DNA of 8,863 nucleotides from assembly GCA_001304365.1 (NCBI GenBank), contig LJNA01000066.1:1-8863 (forward strand). Direction: 5' to 3'. Below, piece by piece: positions 1-5,934 of the stretch (positions are counted from its first letter, which is position 1; each line of letters begins with the position of its first letter). This stretch comes from Syntrophobacter sp. DG_60 (lineage in GTDB: Bacteria > Desulfobacterota > Desulfofervidia > Desulfofervidales > DG-60). Under the pieces are notes generated by a model that had not been told where the DNA came from, searched no databases, and worked only from the letters and a program-made list of their open reading frames with translations. Position numbers and translations under genes: made by a program.

Positions 1-664
1 AGGCACTACCTGCATTAAAGCCAAACCACCCAAACCATAATAGAGCACCCCCCAGTACGGTTAATGGTAAATTATGCGGTGCAAATGCCTGTTTCTCATA
101 ACCTAATCTTTTCCCAAGCAGAATTGCCATAACTAGCGCGGAGACACCTGAACTGACGTGGACAACGATTCCGCCTGCAAAATCGAGAGTTCCTATGTTC
201 CTCAACCAGCCACCCGTTCCCCAAACCCAGTGAGCAATGGGATCATAGACAAAGGTTGCCCAGAGAAGGGTTAAGATGGCGAATGCAGAAAACTTGATCC
301 TTTCAGCAAAGGCGCCAACAATCAATGCCGGTGTAATGATAGCAAACATCGCCTGAAATATCATAAAGGCCAGATGCGGAATTGCACTGGAGTAATCAGG
401 GTTAGGCTGGAGACCTACATTTTTGAGGCCGCCCCAATCTAAACCCCCGATGATGCCATGGCCCGCATCCGGTCCGAAAGACAGCGAATAACCATAAATA
501 ACCCACTGTAAACTAATCAGACACATTATGAGAAAGCACTGCATCAGGATGGAAAGGATATTTTTCCTCCTCGCCATCCCCCCGTAAAAAAGGGCTACCC
601 CCGGCGTCATAATGAAAACCAGTGCCGCGGAAGCCAATATCCATGCTGTATCACCTGAATTCAT
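1..664 (-). CDS. amt: Ammonium transporter Amt (3' part missing, off left edge)
   Basis: Amt/Rh-family inner-membrane channel for ammonium uptake. The 221 visible residues start directly in the first membrane helix (MNSGDTAWILASAALVFIMT) and contain the Amt hallmarks. These are the PGVALFYGGM segment (21-30), F107 of the Phe gate, HWVWG with W148 of the S1 recruitment site (145-149), DFAGGIVVH (161-169) with the conserved Asp and the first pore His, and FGWFGFNAGS (211-220). The second pore His and the C-terminal tail lie outside the window. The start is fixed: an in-frame TGA sits two codons upstream (668-670), and GGAGG (671-675) is 6 nt from the ATG. It is the third ORF of a minus-strand operon behind the porin and a small ORF whose end overlaps it by 14 nt. 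A glnK/PII gene often neighbours amt but would be off the left edge here. Hand-counted G+C of bases 1-360 is about 47%, above the rest of the window. Confidence 0.95.
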   Translation of the reverse strand, partial: MNSGDTAWILASAALVFIMTPGVALFYGGMARRKNILSILMQCFLIMCLISLQWVIYGYSLSFGPDAGHGIIGGLDWGGLKNVGLQPNPDYSSAIPHLAFMIFQAMFAIITPALIVGAFAERIKFSAFAILTLLWATFVYDPIAHWVWGTGGWLRNIGTLDFAGGIVVHVSSGVSALVMAILLGKRLGYEKQAFAPHNLPLTVLGGALLWFGWFGFNAGSA

Positions 665-740
665 ACGTCACCTCCAAAGGAATAATATGTCCGGCAACCA
701 ATAGGGCCAGAAAGCCTAATATTAATACCTTTCGCATCAT
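651..740 (-). CDS. 29-aa signal-peptide-like small ORF overlapping the amt start
   Basis: This small ORF opens with two Met codons and reads MMRKVLILGFLALLVAGHII, then PLEVTYEFR and stop. The first 20 residues have signal-peptide or single-membrane-helix character: a basic N-terminus and a long Leu/Val/Ala core, but no clear A-x-A cleavage site. An AGGA Shine-Dalgarno (747-750) lies 6 nt upstream, with a stronger AAGGAGGAGG further up. The ORF crosses the amt Shine-Dalgarno and ends 14 nt inside amt in another frame. I see two readings: a leader that couples amt translation, or a former Amt signal peptide detached by a frameshift (many proteobacterial Amt proteins carry one). The ORF itself is plain in the sequence; that it is translated is inference. 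Confidence 0.5.
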   Translation of the reverse strand: MMRKVLILGFLALLVAGHIIPLEVTYEFR

Positions 741-770
741 TTTATATCCTCTTATATCCTCCTCCTTTGT
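741..770 (-). repeat. Duplicated Shine-Dalgarno module (10-bp tandem repeat) before the small ORF
   Basis: On the minus strand AGGATATAAG (760-751) is followed directly by AGGATATAAA (750-741), then ATGATG. AAAGGAGG immediately precedes the pair. The result is two or three stacked ribosome-binding sequences, of which the AGGA at 750-747 has the best spacing to the ATG at 740. The nine shared bases suggest a local tandem duplication. Confidence 0.6.
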
Positions 771-777
771 AGCAGGA

Positions 778-1584
778 TTAAACATTTAATGAGAATCCCA
801 GCCCCATATAGAAGGCATCCCTAGTATTTATGGGTTTAGGTTGCCTTTCGATCTGCTGGCGGAATCCTGTTCCTGGAAAGAATGAGTAATTTAAATGCAA
901 ATTCATAGTCGCTCCCACTTTTTCCATAAACCTACCTAAAGGTACTCCAACATTAAGACCGAGATTCATATCCATTACATGGGTCGAATCCATATCCACA
1001 CCTGCATAGTAAGAGCTATGTTCTGGATTTGAGAGCCCTAACCCAAGGGATGGAGTAAGAGTTAAGCTAGCTATATCGATATCCTGACTTACCGAAAACA
1101 ACCCATCTATATCCCAATACATAGTTACTGAGGGGTTTAAGGGAAAATTAAGCCCTAGGCCAAAATAAACCTCCTGGGTATCGGGAAGCCCCGTATGGGG
1201 GAATTCATAATAAATCCAGCCTAAAGAGGCACTGATGATTTTGTATTCATAGGTATAGTCAATATAATAATCTATCTCATTAGCAGCAGGGGCTGTTCCC
1301 ACACCACCTTGATCTATTGCCTCACTAAGACACACATTCCACCATATACCCAGTGTCAGATCCTTAAAGGTAATAGATACATCTGGCTGAAACACTGGAT
1401 CATCTACAACAGTAACGCCCCTAAATATATAATTGGTATTGGTATCCAATGTGACCGATGCTGAAAGATCTTCATGAATCTTACTGAGCAGTTGAGCAGA
1501 TACCCTGTTGGATGCCATAGTGGTTAAAAAGATACTCATTAAGGTTATCAGAAAAAGTCCTGATTTCGTCCGTCTGTTCCACAT
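778..1584 (-). CDS. Outer-membrane beta-barrel protein, TorF/gcw_chp (TIGR02001)-like putative porin
   Basis: 268-residue secreted protein. Residues 1-30 form a signal peptide: basic MWNRRTK, a hydrophobic core, and cleavage after NRVSA. The mature part alternates polar and aromatic/hydrophobic residues in beta-strands, for example TNTNYIFRGVTVV (48-60), LTLGIWWNV (76-84), IDYYIDYTYEYK (104-115) and AFYMGLGFSLNV (257-268). The Y-x-FRG motif followed by a P-x-FQPD segment resembles the TorF/gcw_chp family of proteobacterial barrels. The chosen start (1582-1584) follows GAGAGGTGA (1590-1598); a longer ORF from 1644 would put 20 charged residues ahead of the signal peptide and would begin upstream of the predicted transcription start. 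Genes of this family are, as I recall, often next to glnK-amt, which fits the amt downstream. A role in ammonium or amine passage across the outer membrane is inference. The barrel assignment is firm; the exact family is less so. Confidence 0.82.
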   Translation of the reverse strand: MWNRRTKSGLFLITLMSIFLTTMASNRVSAQLLSKIHEDLSASVTLDTNTNYIFRGVTVVDDPVFQPDVSITFKDLTLGIWWNVCLSEAIDQGGVGTAPAANEIDYYIDYTYEYKIISASLGWIYYEFPHTGLPDTQEVYFGLGLNFPLNPSVTMYWDIDGLFSVSQDIDIASLTLTPSLGLGLSNPEHSSYYAGVDMDSTHVMDMNLGLNVGVPLGRFMEKVGATMNLHLNYSFFPGTGFRQQIERQPKPINTRDAFYMGLGFSLNV

Positions 1585-1612
1585 AACCTTCACCTCTCTT
1601 TCTATTCTATTG

Positions 1613-1628
1613 AGCACAAATCGTGCCA
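1613..1628 (-). promoter_or_regulatory. Sigma54 (RpoN) -24/-12 promoter of the porin-amt operon
   Basis: The minus strand reads TGGCACGATTTGTGCT, matching the TGGCACG-N4-TTGCW consensus at every specified position except the first T of TTGC. The -24 GG is at 1627-1626 and the -12 GC at 1615-1614, so transcription should start near 1602. That gives an 18-nt leader that still contains the whole Shine-Dalgarno of the porin gene (1590-1598). The gene for a sigma54 activator lies divergently next door, which supports the call. Confidence 0.8.
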
Positions 1629-1682
1629 AATAAACAAATCGCATAAAAAATCACATAAAAAATATAGGGTGGCTGATTCAAA

Positions 1683-1701
1683 TTTTACAAATTTGTTAAA
1701 A
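1683..1701. promoter_or_regulatory. Palindromic operator candidate, copy 1 (TTACA-AATT-TGTTAA)
   Basis: The core ACAAATTTGT (1687-1696) is a perfect 10-bp palindrome. It is flanked by TTTT on the left and T-AAAA on the right, so the arms pair with one extra T. It lies about 80-100 bp upstream of the predicted sigma54 start at 1602, a normal distance for an activator site. Its architecture, TTACA-N4-TGT, recurs at 1783 and 3401. The binding protein is unknown: candidates are the adjacent NifA-like activator or a CRP/FNR-type regulator. Confidence 0.45.
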
Positions 1702-1782
1702 GATACTCTCTGGATTTATTTTTTATGAATTATCCTTTTAGATTAGACATCCCCTGTATTAATAAAAAGATATGTATTATTT

Positions 1783-1796
1783 TTACATTTTTGTAA
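1783..1796. promoter_or_regulatory. Palindromic operator candidate, copy 2 (TTACA-TTTT-TGTAA)
   Basis: Two perfect 5-bp arms, TTACA and TGTAA, flank TTTT. The site lies just upstream of the -35 box of the NifA-like gene (1813) and about 180 bp upstream of the sigma54 start. It starts exactly 98 bp from copy 1. It could act as an enhancer for the porin-amt operon, as an operator for the activator gene, or both. Confidence 0.45.
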
Positions 1797-1812
1797 GGAA
1801 TGAGGAGGGGTG

Positions 1813-1841
1813 TTGACAAAAATGTCTAAAATAGATACCAT
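1813..1841 (+). promoter_or_regulatory. Sigma70-type promoter of the NifA-like gene, probably leaderless
   Basis: TTGACA (1813-1818, consensus) is followed by a 17-bp spacer and TACCAT (1836-1841, 4 of 6 matches to TATAAT). The expected transcription start, about 7 bp after the -10 box, coincides with the ATG at 1848. An in-frame TAA at 1827-1829 and the lack of any other start codon force translation to begin at 1848. The only Shine-Dalgarno-like bases, AGGA at 1844-1847, abut the ATG and cannot work in the usual way. Confidence 0.6.
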
Positions 1842-1847
1842 TTAGGA

Positions 1848-3368
1848 ATGGATCAGATTACTTGCCTTTATGAAGTCAGTCAGGCCTTAAGTGGTTCAAA
1901 CCTTAAGGGATCACTTCAAAAGGTTTTAGAAACACTAGCCCAGTACATGGGAATGAAAAGAGGAACTATCACCGTGCTTGACTATGCCACTGGTGAAATC
2001 CAGATTGAAGTAGCCCATGGTCTTTCGGCTGAGGCAAGGAGGAGGGGAAAATACAGACTAGGTGAAGGGATTACAGGGGAGGTAGTAGCTACAGGAAGGC
2101 CCATAGTAGTACCCATTATTAGCCAAGATCCACGTTTTTTAAATCGCACCCGAACCAGAGGGGTTCTGCAGAAAAGGGAGACCTCTTTTCTTTGTGTCCC
2201 TATCAAGGTGGACAACGCCCTCTTAGGGGCTTTAAGTGTAGATAAGCGCTTTGAGGGTGAGGAGAGGCTGAATGAAGATTTGAGGTTTCTTACTGTGGTT
2301 GCAGCCCTGTTAGCCCAAAGGGTACATAGCCTCTTATTGGTGCAAGAGGAAAAAAGGAGGCTTGAAGAGGAAAATATAAGACTCAAGGAAAAACTAAGAG
2401 AAAGATACGATTTTTTAAATATCGTTGGAAAGAGTAAAAAGATGCAGGATGTATTTGAAATGATTGCCAGGATAGCAAAGAGTGATGCCACAGTACTACT
2501 CAGGGGAGAGAGTGGAACAGGAAAAGAACTTGTGGCAAACGCCGTCCATTACAATAGCCAGCGGGCCAATGGGCCATTTATTAAGATAGGTTGTGCAGCC
2601 TTACCTGAAAATCTGATGGAAAGCGAGTTCTTTGGTCATGAAAAAGGTGCATTTACTGGGGCTTATACTACAAAAAAGGGGCAATTTGAGTTAGCTCAAG
2701 CAGGCACAATCTTTTTAGATGAGATTGCTGAACTAAGCCTTAATCTTCAGGCAAAGCTCCTTCGGGTCATTCAAGAAAAGGAGTTTTATCACGTAGGCGG
2801 CACTAGGCCTATCAGGACAGATGCCAGGATTATTGCTGCTACTAATCAAAATCTGGAAGAGGCCTTAAAGAGAAACTTATTTCGCGAAGACCTCTATTAT
2901 CGTCTAAATGTCTTCCCTATTTATCTCCCGCCTCTAAGAGAAAGAAGGACAGATATTTTGCTTTTAGCTGAACATTTCTTGGAGGATTTTAATAAAACCT
3001 ATAATAAAAACATTCGCCGCATTTCCACTCCAGCTATTGACCTTCTGGTTCAATACCACTGGCCAGGAAATGTCAGGGAACTGAAAAATTGTATTGAGCG
3101 TGCTGTACTGGTATGCGATGAAGATGTAATTAGAAACTATCACTTGCCACCCACTTTACAAACAGCAGAGAGTTCAGGTACAGAAAGGGGGTTTTCTCTT
3201 GCTACTGCTGTTGAACACTTAGAGAGAGAAATGATTATTGAGATTTTAAAGGCCACTAAATGTAATCGTACTCAGGCAGCAAGACGCCTGGATACTACCT
3301 TGCGTATCCTAAACTATAAGATAAAAAAGCATGGTATTGAACTAGAAAGGTTTAAGCAAAAAACTTGA
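1848..3368 (+). CDS. nifA: NifA-type sigma54-dependent transcriptional activator (GAF-AAA+-HTH)
   Basis: 506-residue enhancer-binding protein that uses ATP to open sigma54 promoters. The order of domains is an N-terminal GAF sensor (about 4-160), a charged coiled-coil linker (about 164-185), the AAA+ domain (about 191-430) and a Fis-type HTH (about 463-493, NRTQAARRLDTTLRILNYKI). In the AAA+ domain I see Walker A GESGTGKE (220-227), the GAFTGA sigma54-contact loop (267-272), Walker B GTIFLDE (286-292) and the arginine-finger region REDLYYRL (346-353). All are intact. The GAF domain (MGMKRGTITVLD, YRLGEGITGEVV, VPI) closely resembles NifA. The CX4C redox linker of oxygen-sensitive rhizobial NifA is absent, and no receiver domain is present. 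There are no nif genes here. Because it is divergent from a sigma54-promoted porin-amt operon, I infer that it controls ammonium acquisition, with or without nitrogen fixation; the symbol is less certain than the architecture. Confidence 0.88.
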   Translation: MDQITCLYEVSQALSGSNLKGSLQKVLETLAQYMGMKRGTITVLDYATGEIQIEVAHGLSAEARRRGKYRLGEGITGEVVATGRPIVVPIISQDPRFLNRTRTRGVLQKRETSFLCVPIKVDNALLGALSVDKRFEGEERLNEDLRFLTVVAALLAQRVHSLLLVQEEKRRLEEENIRLKEKLRERYDFLNIVGKSKKMQDVFEMIARIAKSDATVLLRGESGTGKELVANAVHYNSQRANGPFIKIGCAALPENLMESEFFGHEKGAFTGAYTTKKGQFELAQAGTIFLDEIAELSLNLQAKLLRVIQEKEFYHVGGTRPIRTDARIIAATNQNLEEALKRNLFREDLYYRLNVFPIYLPPLRERRTDILLLAEHFLEDFNKTYNKNIRRISTPAIDLLVQYHWPGNVRELKNCIERAVLVCDEDVIRNYHLPPTLQTAESSGTERGFSLATAVEHLEREMIIEILKATKCNRTQAARRLDTTLRILNYKIKKHGIELERFKQKT

Positions 3369-3394
3369 TTGAGGAAGATAAAAACAGGATTTAC

Positions 3395-3424
3395 TGGGTT
3401 TTACACGGTTGTATCTTGAACCCA
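3395..3424. promoter_or_regulatory. Nested inverted repeats between nifA-like gene and lhgO, with palindrome copy 3
   Basis: Outer arms TGGGTT (3395-3400) and AACCCA (3419-3424) enclose TTACA-CGGT-TGTAT (3401-3414), the third TTACA-N4-TGT site of the window. In RNA the outer arms could form a 6-bp stem, but the loop is long and no U-run follows directly (ATGAACTTTAAAAAAA), so a rho-independent terminator is unlikely. It sits 67 bp before the lhgO start and is a better candidate for an operator. The rest of the 122-bp gap is A/T-rich with no convincing promoter. Confidence 0.35.
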
Positions 3425-3490
3425 ATGAACTTTAAAAAAAGCCATCTCAAGAATTAACTATTTAACCAGATAATTAATAGTTCCTTAAGT

Positions 3491-4696
3491 ATGAATAGGG
3501 TAGATTTCCTTATAGTTGGTGGGGGTATTATTGGAACTTCTATTGCCTTGGGGCTTGCTGAAAGAGGGTTAGAAAACATCCTGGTCATTGAAAAAGAAGA
3601 TGCCCCCGGAAGGCATGCAAGTGGCAGGAACAGTGGTGTTTTACATGCAGGTCTTTATTATGCCCCAGATAGTTTAAAAGCCAAATTCTGTGCTGAAGGC
3701 AACAAGATATTTAGAAAGTACTGTGAAGAAAGGGGATTAAGGATAAATAGCTATGGTAAGGTTGTAGTATGCAAAAATCATTCAGAAATTGAAACTTTAT
3801 ATGAACTCGAGAAAAGAGGGAAGGCAAATGGGGTTGACATAAAAATAATAGACAAAAAAGAACTTAAAGGAATAGAACCATATGCCTATACTTACAAAAA
3901 GGCCCTTTTTTCTCCAAATACTGCTGTGGTTGATCCAAAGCAAGTTCTAGAATCACTGATAAAGGATGTTAAAGGCCATGGAGTTAAATTTATGTATAAC
4001 TCAAAATTGTTAGATATTAAAAATGACAATGCCATTACTAGCAAAGGAAAAATAAGATTTAAACATTTGGTAAACTGTGCGGGCCTTTATGCCGATTGGT
4101 TAGCTCATAAATTTGATGTTGGTCTTGATTATACAATTCTACCATTTAAGGGTATCTTTAAAAAATTGAGGAAAGAGAAGGGATTTTTTGTTAAATCTAA
4201 TATTTATCCAGTGCCAAATCTAAAAAATCCATTTTTGGGAATACATTTCACAAGAACTGTTTATGGTGATGTTATAGTAGGGCCCACGGCTATGCCTGCC
4301 TTTGGCAGGGAAAATTATAAGAAATTTGATGGCTTAGATGTTAAAGAATTCTTTTCTATCTTCACAAGAGAAATGTATCTATTTATTAAAAACAAAGCCA
4401 ATTTTAGAGACATAGCCATAGATGAGATGAGAAAGTATGTAGATTATGTATTTTATAAGGAGGCCAAAAAGCTTGTACCTTTGCTTAGTTATAGGGATAT
4501 AAGGGAAAGCAACAATGTAGGCATAAGGGCCCAGCTTCTTGACACTAAGACGGGGAAACTAATAATGGATTTTTTGGTCATAAATGGGGAGAGGTCAACT
4601 CACATACTAAATGCGGTGTCTCCAGCCTTTACATCCTCTATCCCCTTTTCCCGATATGTGGTTGAAAATCATATTATTCCTAAATATACCGTTTGA
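3491..4696 (+). CDS. lhgO: L-2-hydroxyglutarate oxidase/dehydrogenase-like FAD enzyme
   Basis: 401-residue DAO-family flavoprotein of usual length for LhgO (YgaF), predicted to oxidise L-2-hydroxyglutarate to 2-oxoglutarate and pass electrons to the membrane quinone pool or another acceptor. The FAD-binding Rossmann motif VGGGIIGTS is at 9-17 and the acidic end of the second strand at VIEKE (32-36). Family motifs follow: HASGRNSGVLHAGLYY (42-57), SLKAKFCAEGN (61-71), PFKGIF (218-223), YPVPNLKNPFLGIHFTR (239-255), GIRAQ (344-348) and NAVSPAFTSSIPF (374-386). No membrane helix is seen. The ATG has almost no Shine-Dalgarno (TTAAG), and no earlier in-frame start is near. It sits 122 bp after the nifA-like gene in the same direction and may be co-transcribed. 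G+C over 3961-4320 is about 32%, against about 41% in hom and 47% in amt. Another 2-hydroxyacid substrate is possible. Confidence 0.85.
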   Translation: MNRVDFLIVGGGIIGTSIALGLAERGLENILVIEKEDAPGRHASGRNSGVLHAGLYYAPDSLKAKFCAEGNKIFRKYCEERGLRINSYGKVVVCKNHSEIETLYELEKRGKANGVDIKIIDKKELKGIEPYAYTYKKALFSPNTAVVDPKQVLESLIKDVKGHGVKFMYNSKLLDIKNDNAITSKGKIRFKHLVNCAGLYADWLAHKFDVGLDYTILPFKGIFKKLRKEKGFFVKSNIYPVPNLKNPFLGIHFTRTVYGDVIVGPTAMPAFGRENYKKFDGLDVKEFFSIFTREMYLFIKNKANFRDIAIDEMRKYVDYVFYKEAKKLVPLLSYRDIRESNNVGIRAQLLDTKTGKLIMDFLVINGERSTHILNAVSPAFTSSIPFSRYVVENHIIPKYTV

Positions 4697-4720
4697 CAAG
4701 CATAAGAAAAGGTTTATAAT
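4693..4720 (+). promoter_or_regulatory. Consensus sigma70 promoter of the alaC-hom-apgM operon
   Basis: TTGACA (4693-4698) and TATAAT (4715-4720) both match the consensus at all six positions, with a 16-bp spacer. The -35 box overlaps the lhgO stop codon. The start should fall near 4727, leaving a leader of about 23 nt with GGAGG (4738-4742) seven bases before the alaC ATG. A 6-bp inverted repeat, AAAGGT (4708-4713) and ACCTTT (4722-4727), brackets the -10 box and could be an operator. Confidence 0.75.
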
Positions 4721-4749
4721 CACCTTTCAAATTATTCGGAGGATGCAAC

Positions 4750-5934
4750 ATGGGAAATAGAGTAGGGGAAGCCTTTCCACGCATAAAGCGTTTGCCACCC
4801 TATGTATTTGCTGTGGTGGATAAGATTAAACTAGAGGCCAGGCGTAGGGGCGAAGATATTATTGATTTAGGCATGGGAAACCCAAACCTACCTACACCCA
4901 GTCATATTGTAGAAAAATTAATAGATGCTGCAAAAAAACCCCATAATCATAGATATTCTGCCTCCCGTGGCATTACAAAACTGAGGGAGGCCATCTCTAA
5001 TTGGTACATAAGGAGATTTGAAGTAGATATTGACCCCAGTAAAGAGGCAGTAGTTACTATTGGGAGTAAAGAAGGCTTTTCTCATCTAGTTTTGGCCATG
5101 ATTGGCCCAGGTGATGCAGCGCTTGTTCCTAACCCCACTTATCCTATTCATAGCTATGCAGTAGTGATTGCTGGAGGAGATGTAAGGAGTGTGCCACTAA
5201 CAGAAGAGAATGACTTTTTTGAGGAGTTAGTAAATGCAGCCAAGGCCAGTTGGCCAAGACCAAAGCTGATGATTATTAACTTTCCCCATAATCCCACTAC
5301 AAGGGTAGTAGATCTTGGGTTTTTTCAAAAAATAGTAGATTTTGCAAAAGAAAATAAGATATGGGTAATCCATGATTTGGCCTATGCAGACCTGGTCTTT
5401 GATGGCTATAAGGCCCCTAGTTTTCTCCAAGTAGAGGGGGCCAAAGAGATAGGGGTAGAACTTTTTAGCATGTCAAAAAGCTATAACATGCCTGGCTGGA
5501 GGGTAGGATTTTGCGTAGGGAATGAAAAGATGGTAGCTGTCCTTACCCGCATAAAGAGCTATTTGGACTATGGTATATTTCAGCCTATTCAGATTGCTTC
5601 AATTATTGCATTAAAAGGTTCACGAGATTGTATAAAAGAGACTGTAAGGGTATATCAAGAAAGGCGTGATGTGCTGGTAAACGGCTTAAATCGCATTGGT
5701 TGGGAGGTTGAGAAGCCAAAGGCCACTATGTTTGTTTGGGCAAGGATACCAGAGGAATATAGGCATTTGGGTTCAGTAGAGTTTTCAAAGATGTTGATTG
5801 AAAAGGCAAGGGTAGCAGTCTCACCAGGAATTGGTTTTGGAGAGTATGGTGAGGGATATGTGCGATTTGCCTTAGTGGAGAATCCACACAGAATTCGGCA
5901 GGCTATAAGAGGTCTGAGGAAAGTAGTCCAATGA
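4750..5934 (+). CDS. alaC: AlaC-type alanine-synthesising aminotransferase (class I/II, PLP)
   Basis: 394-residue fold-type I transaminase, cytosolic, most like E. coli AlaC (YfdZ), which makes alanine from pyruvate with glutamate as donor. Matches to AlaC run through the chain: [10 protein letters not shown] (11-20), [16 protein letters not shown] (30-45), [15 protein letters not shown] (69-83), [12 protein letters not shown] (102-113) and [11 protein letters not shown] (126-136). The predicted PLP lysine is K243 in [15 protein letters not shown]. Other cofactor or substrate residues are N181 in the NPT motif, D209 and Y212 in HDLAYAD, and R372 (VRFAL) for the substrate carboxylate. GGAGG is well spaced from the ATG. 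It leads an operon and shares an ATGA with hom. Related enzymes include aspartate and LL-diaminopimelate aminotransferases, and its place beside hom allows an aspartate-family role, but the AlaC resemblance is the stronger. Confidence 0.88.
   Translation: MGNRVGEAFPRIKRLPPYVFAVVDKIKLEARRRGEDIIDLGMGNPNLPTPSHIVEKLIDAAKKPHNHRYSASRGITKLREAISNWYIRRFEVDIDPSKEAVVTIGSKEGFSHLVLAMIGPGDAALVPNPTYPIHSYAVVIAGGDVRSVPLTEENDFFEELVNAAKASWPRPKLMIINFPHNPTTRVVDLGFFQKIVDFAKENKIWVIHDLAYADLVFDGYKAPSFLQVEGAKEIGVELFSMSKSYNMPGWRVGFCVGNEKMVAVLTRIKSYLDYGIFQPIQIASIIALKGSRDCIKETVRVYQERRDVLVNGLNRIGWEVEKPKATMFVWARIPEEYRHLGSVEFSKMLIEKARVAVSPGIGFGEYGEGYVRFALVENPHRIRQAIRGLRKVVQ

Noticed and set aside
1585..1644. Extended N-terminus of the porin from an ATG at 1642-1644
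   Set aside because: It would place 20 residues with several Arg/Lys ahead of a normal signal peptide, and would begin upstream of and run through the sigma54 promoter, outside the predicted transcript. The ATG at 1582-1584 has a good Shine-Dalgarno.
1773..1787. TGT-N9-ACA as a NifA upstream activator site
   Set aside because: The NifA site needs TGT-N10-ACA; I checked the TGT triplets of the control region and none has ACA at the right distance. The nine-base version is probably chance in A/T-rich DNA.
1982..2491. Minus-strand open frame of 169 codons opposite the activator gene
   Set aside because: It lies wholly inside the GAF/linker coding region of a clear gene. Its Ser/Leu/Phe-rich product mirrors Glu/Lys/Arg codons on the other strand.
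3395..3440. Rho-independent terminator after the activator gene
   Set aside because: The only stem is 6 bp with an 18-nt loop and no adjacent U-tract; the following A-run is on the wrong strand for this orientation.
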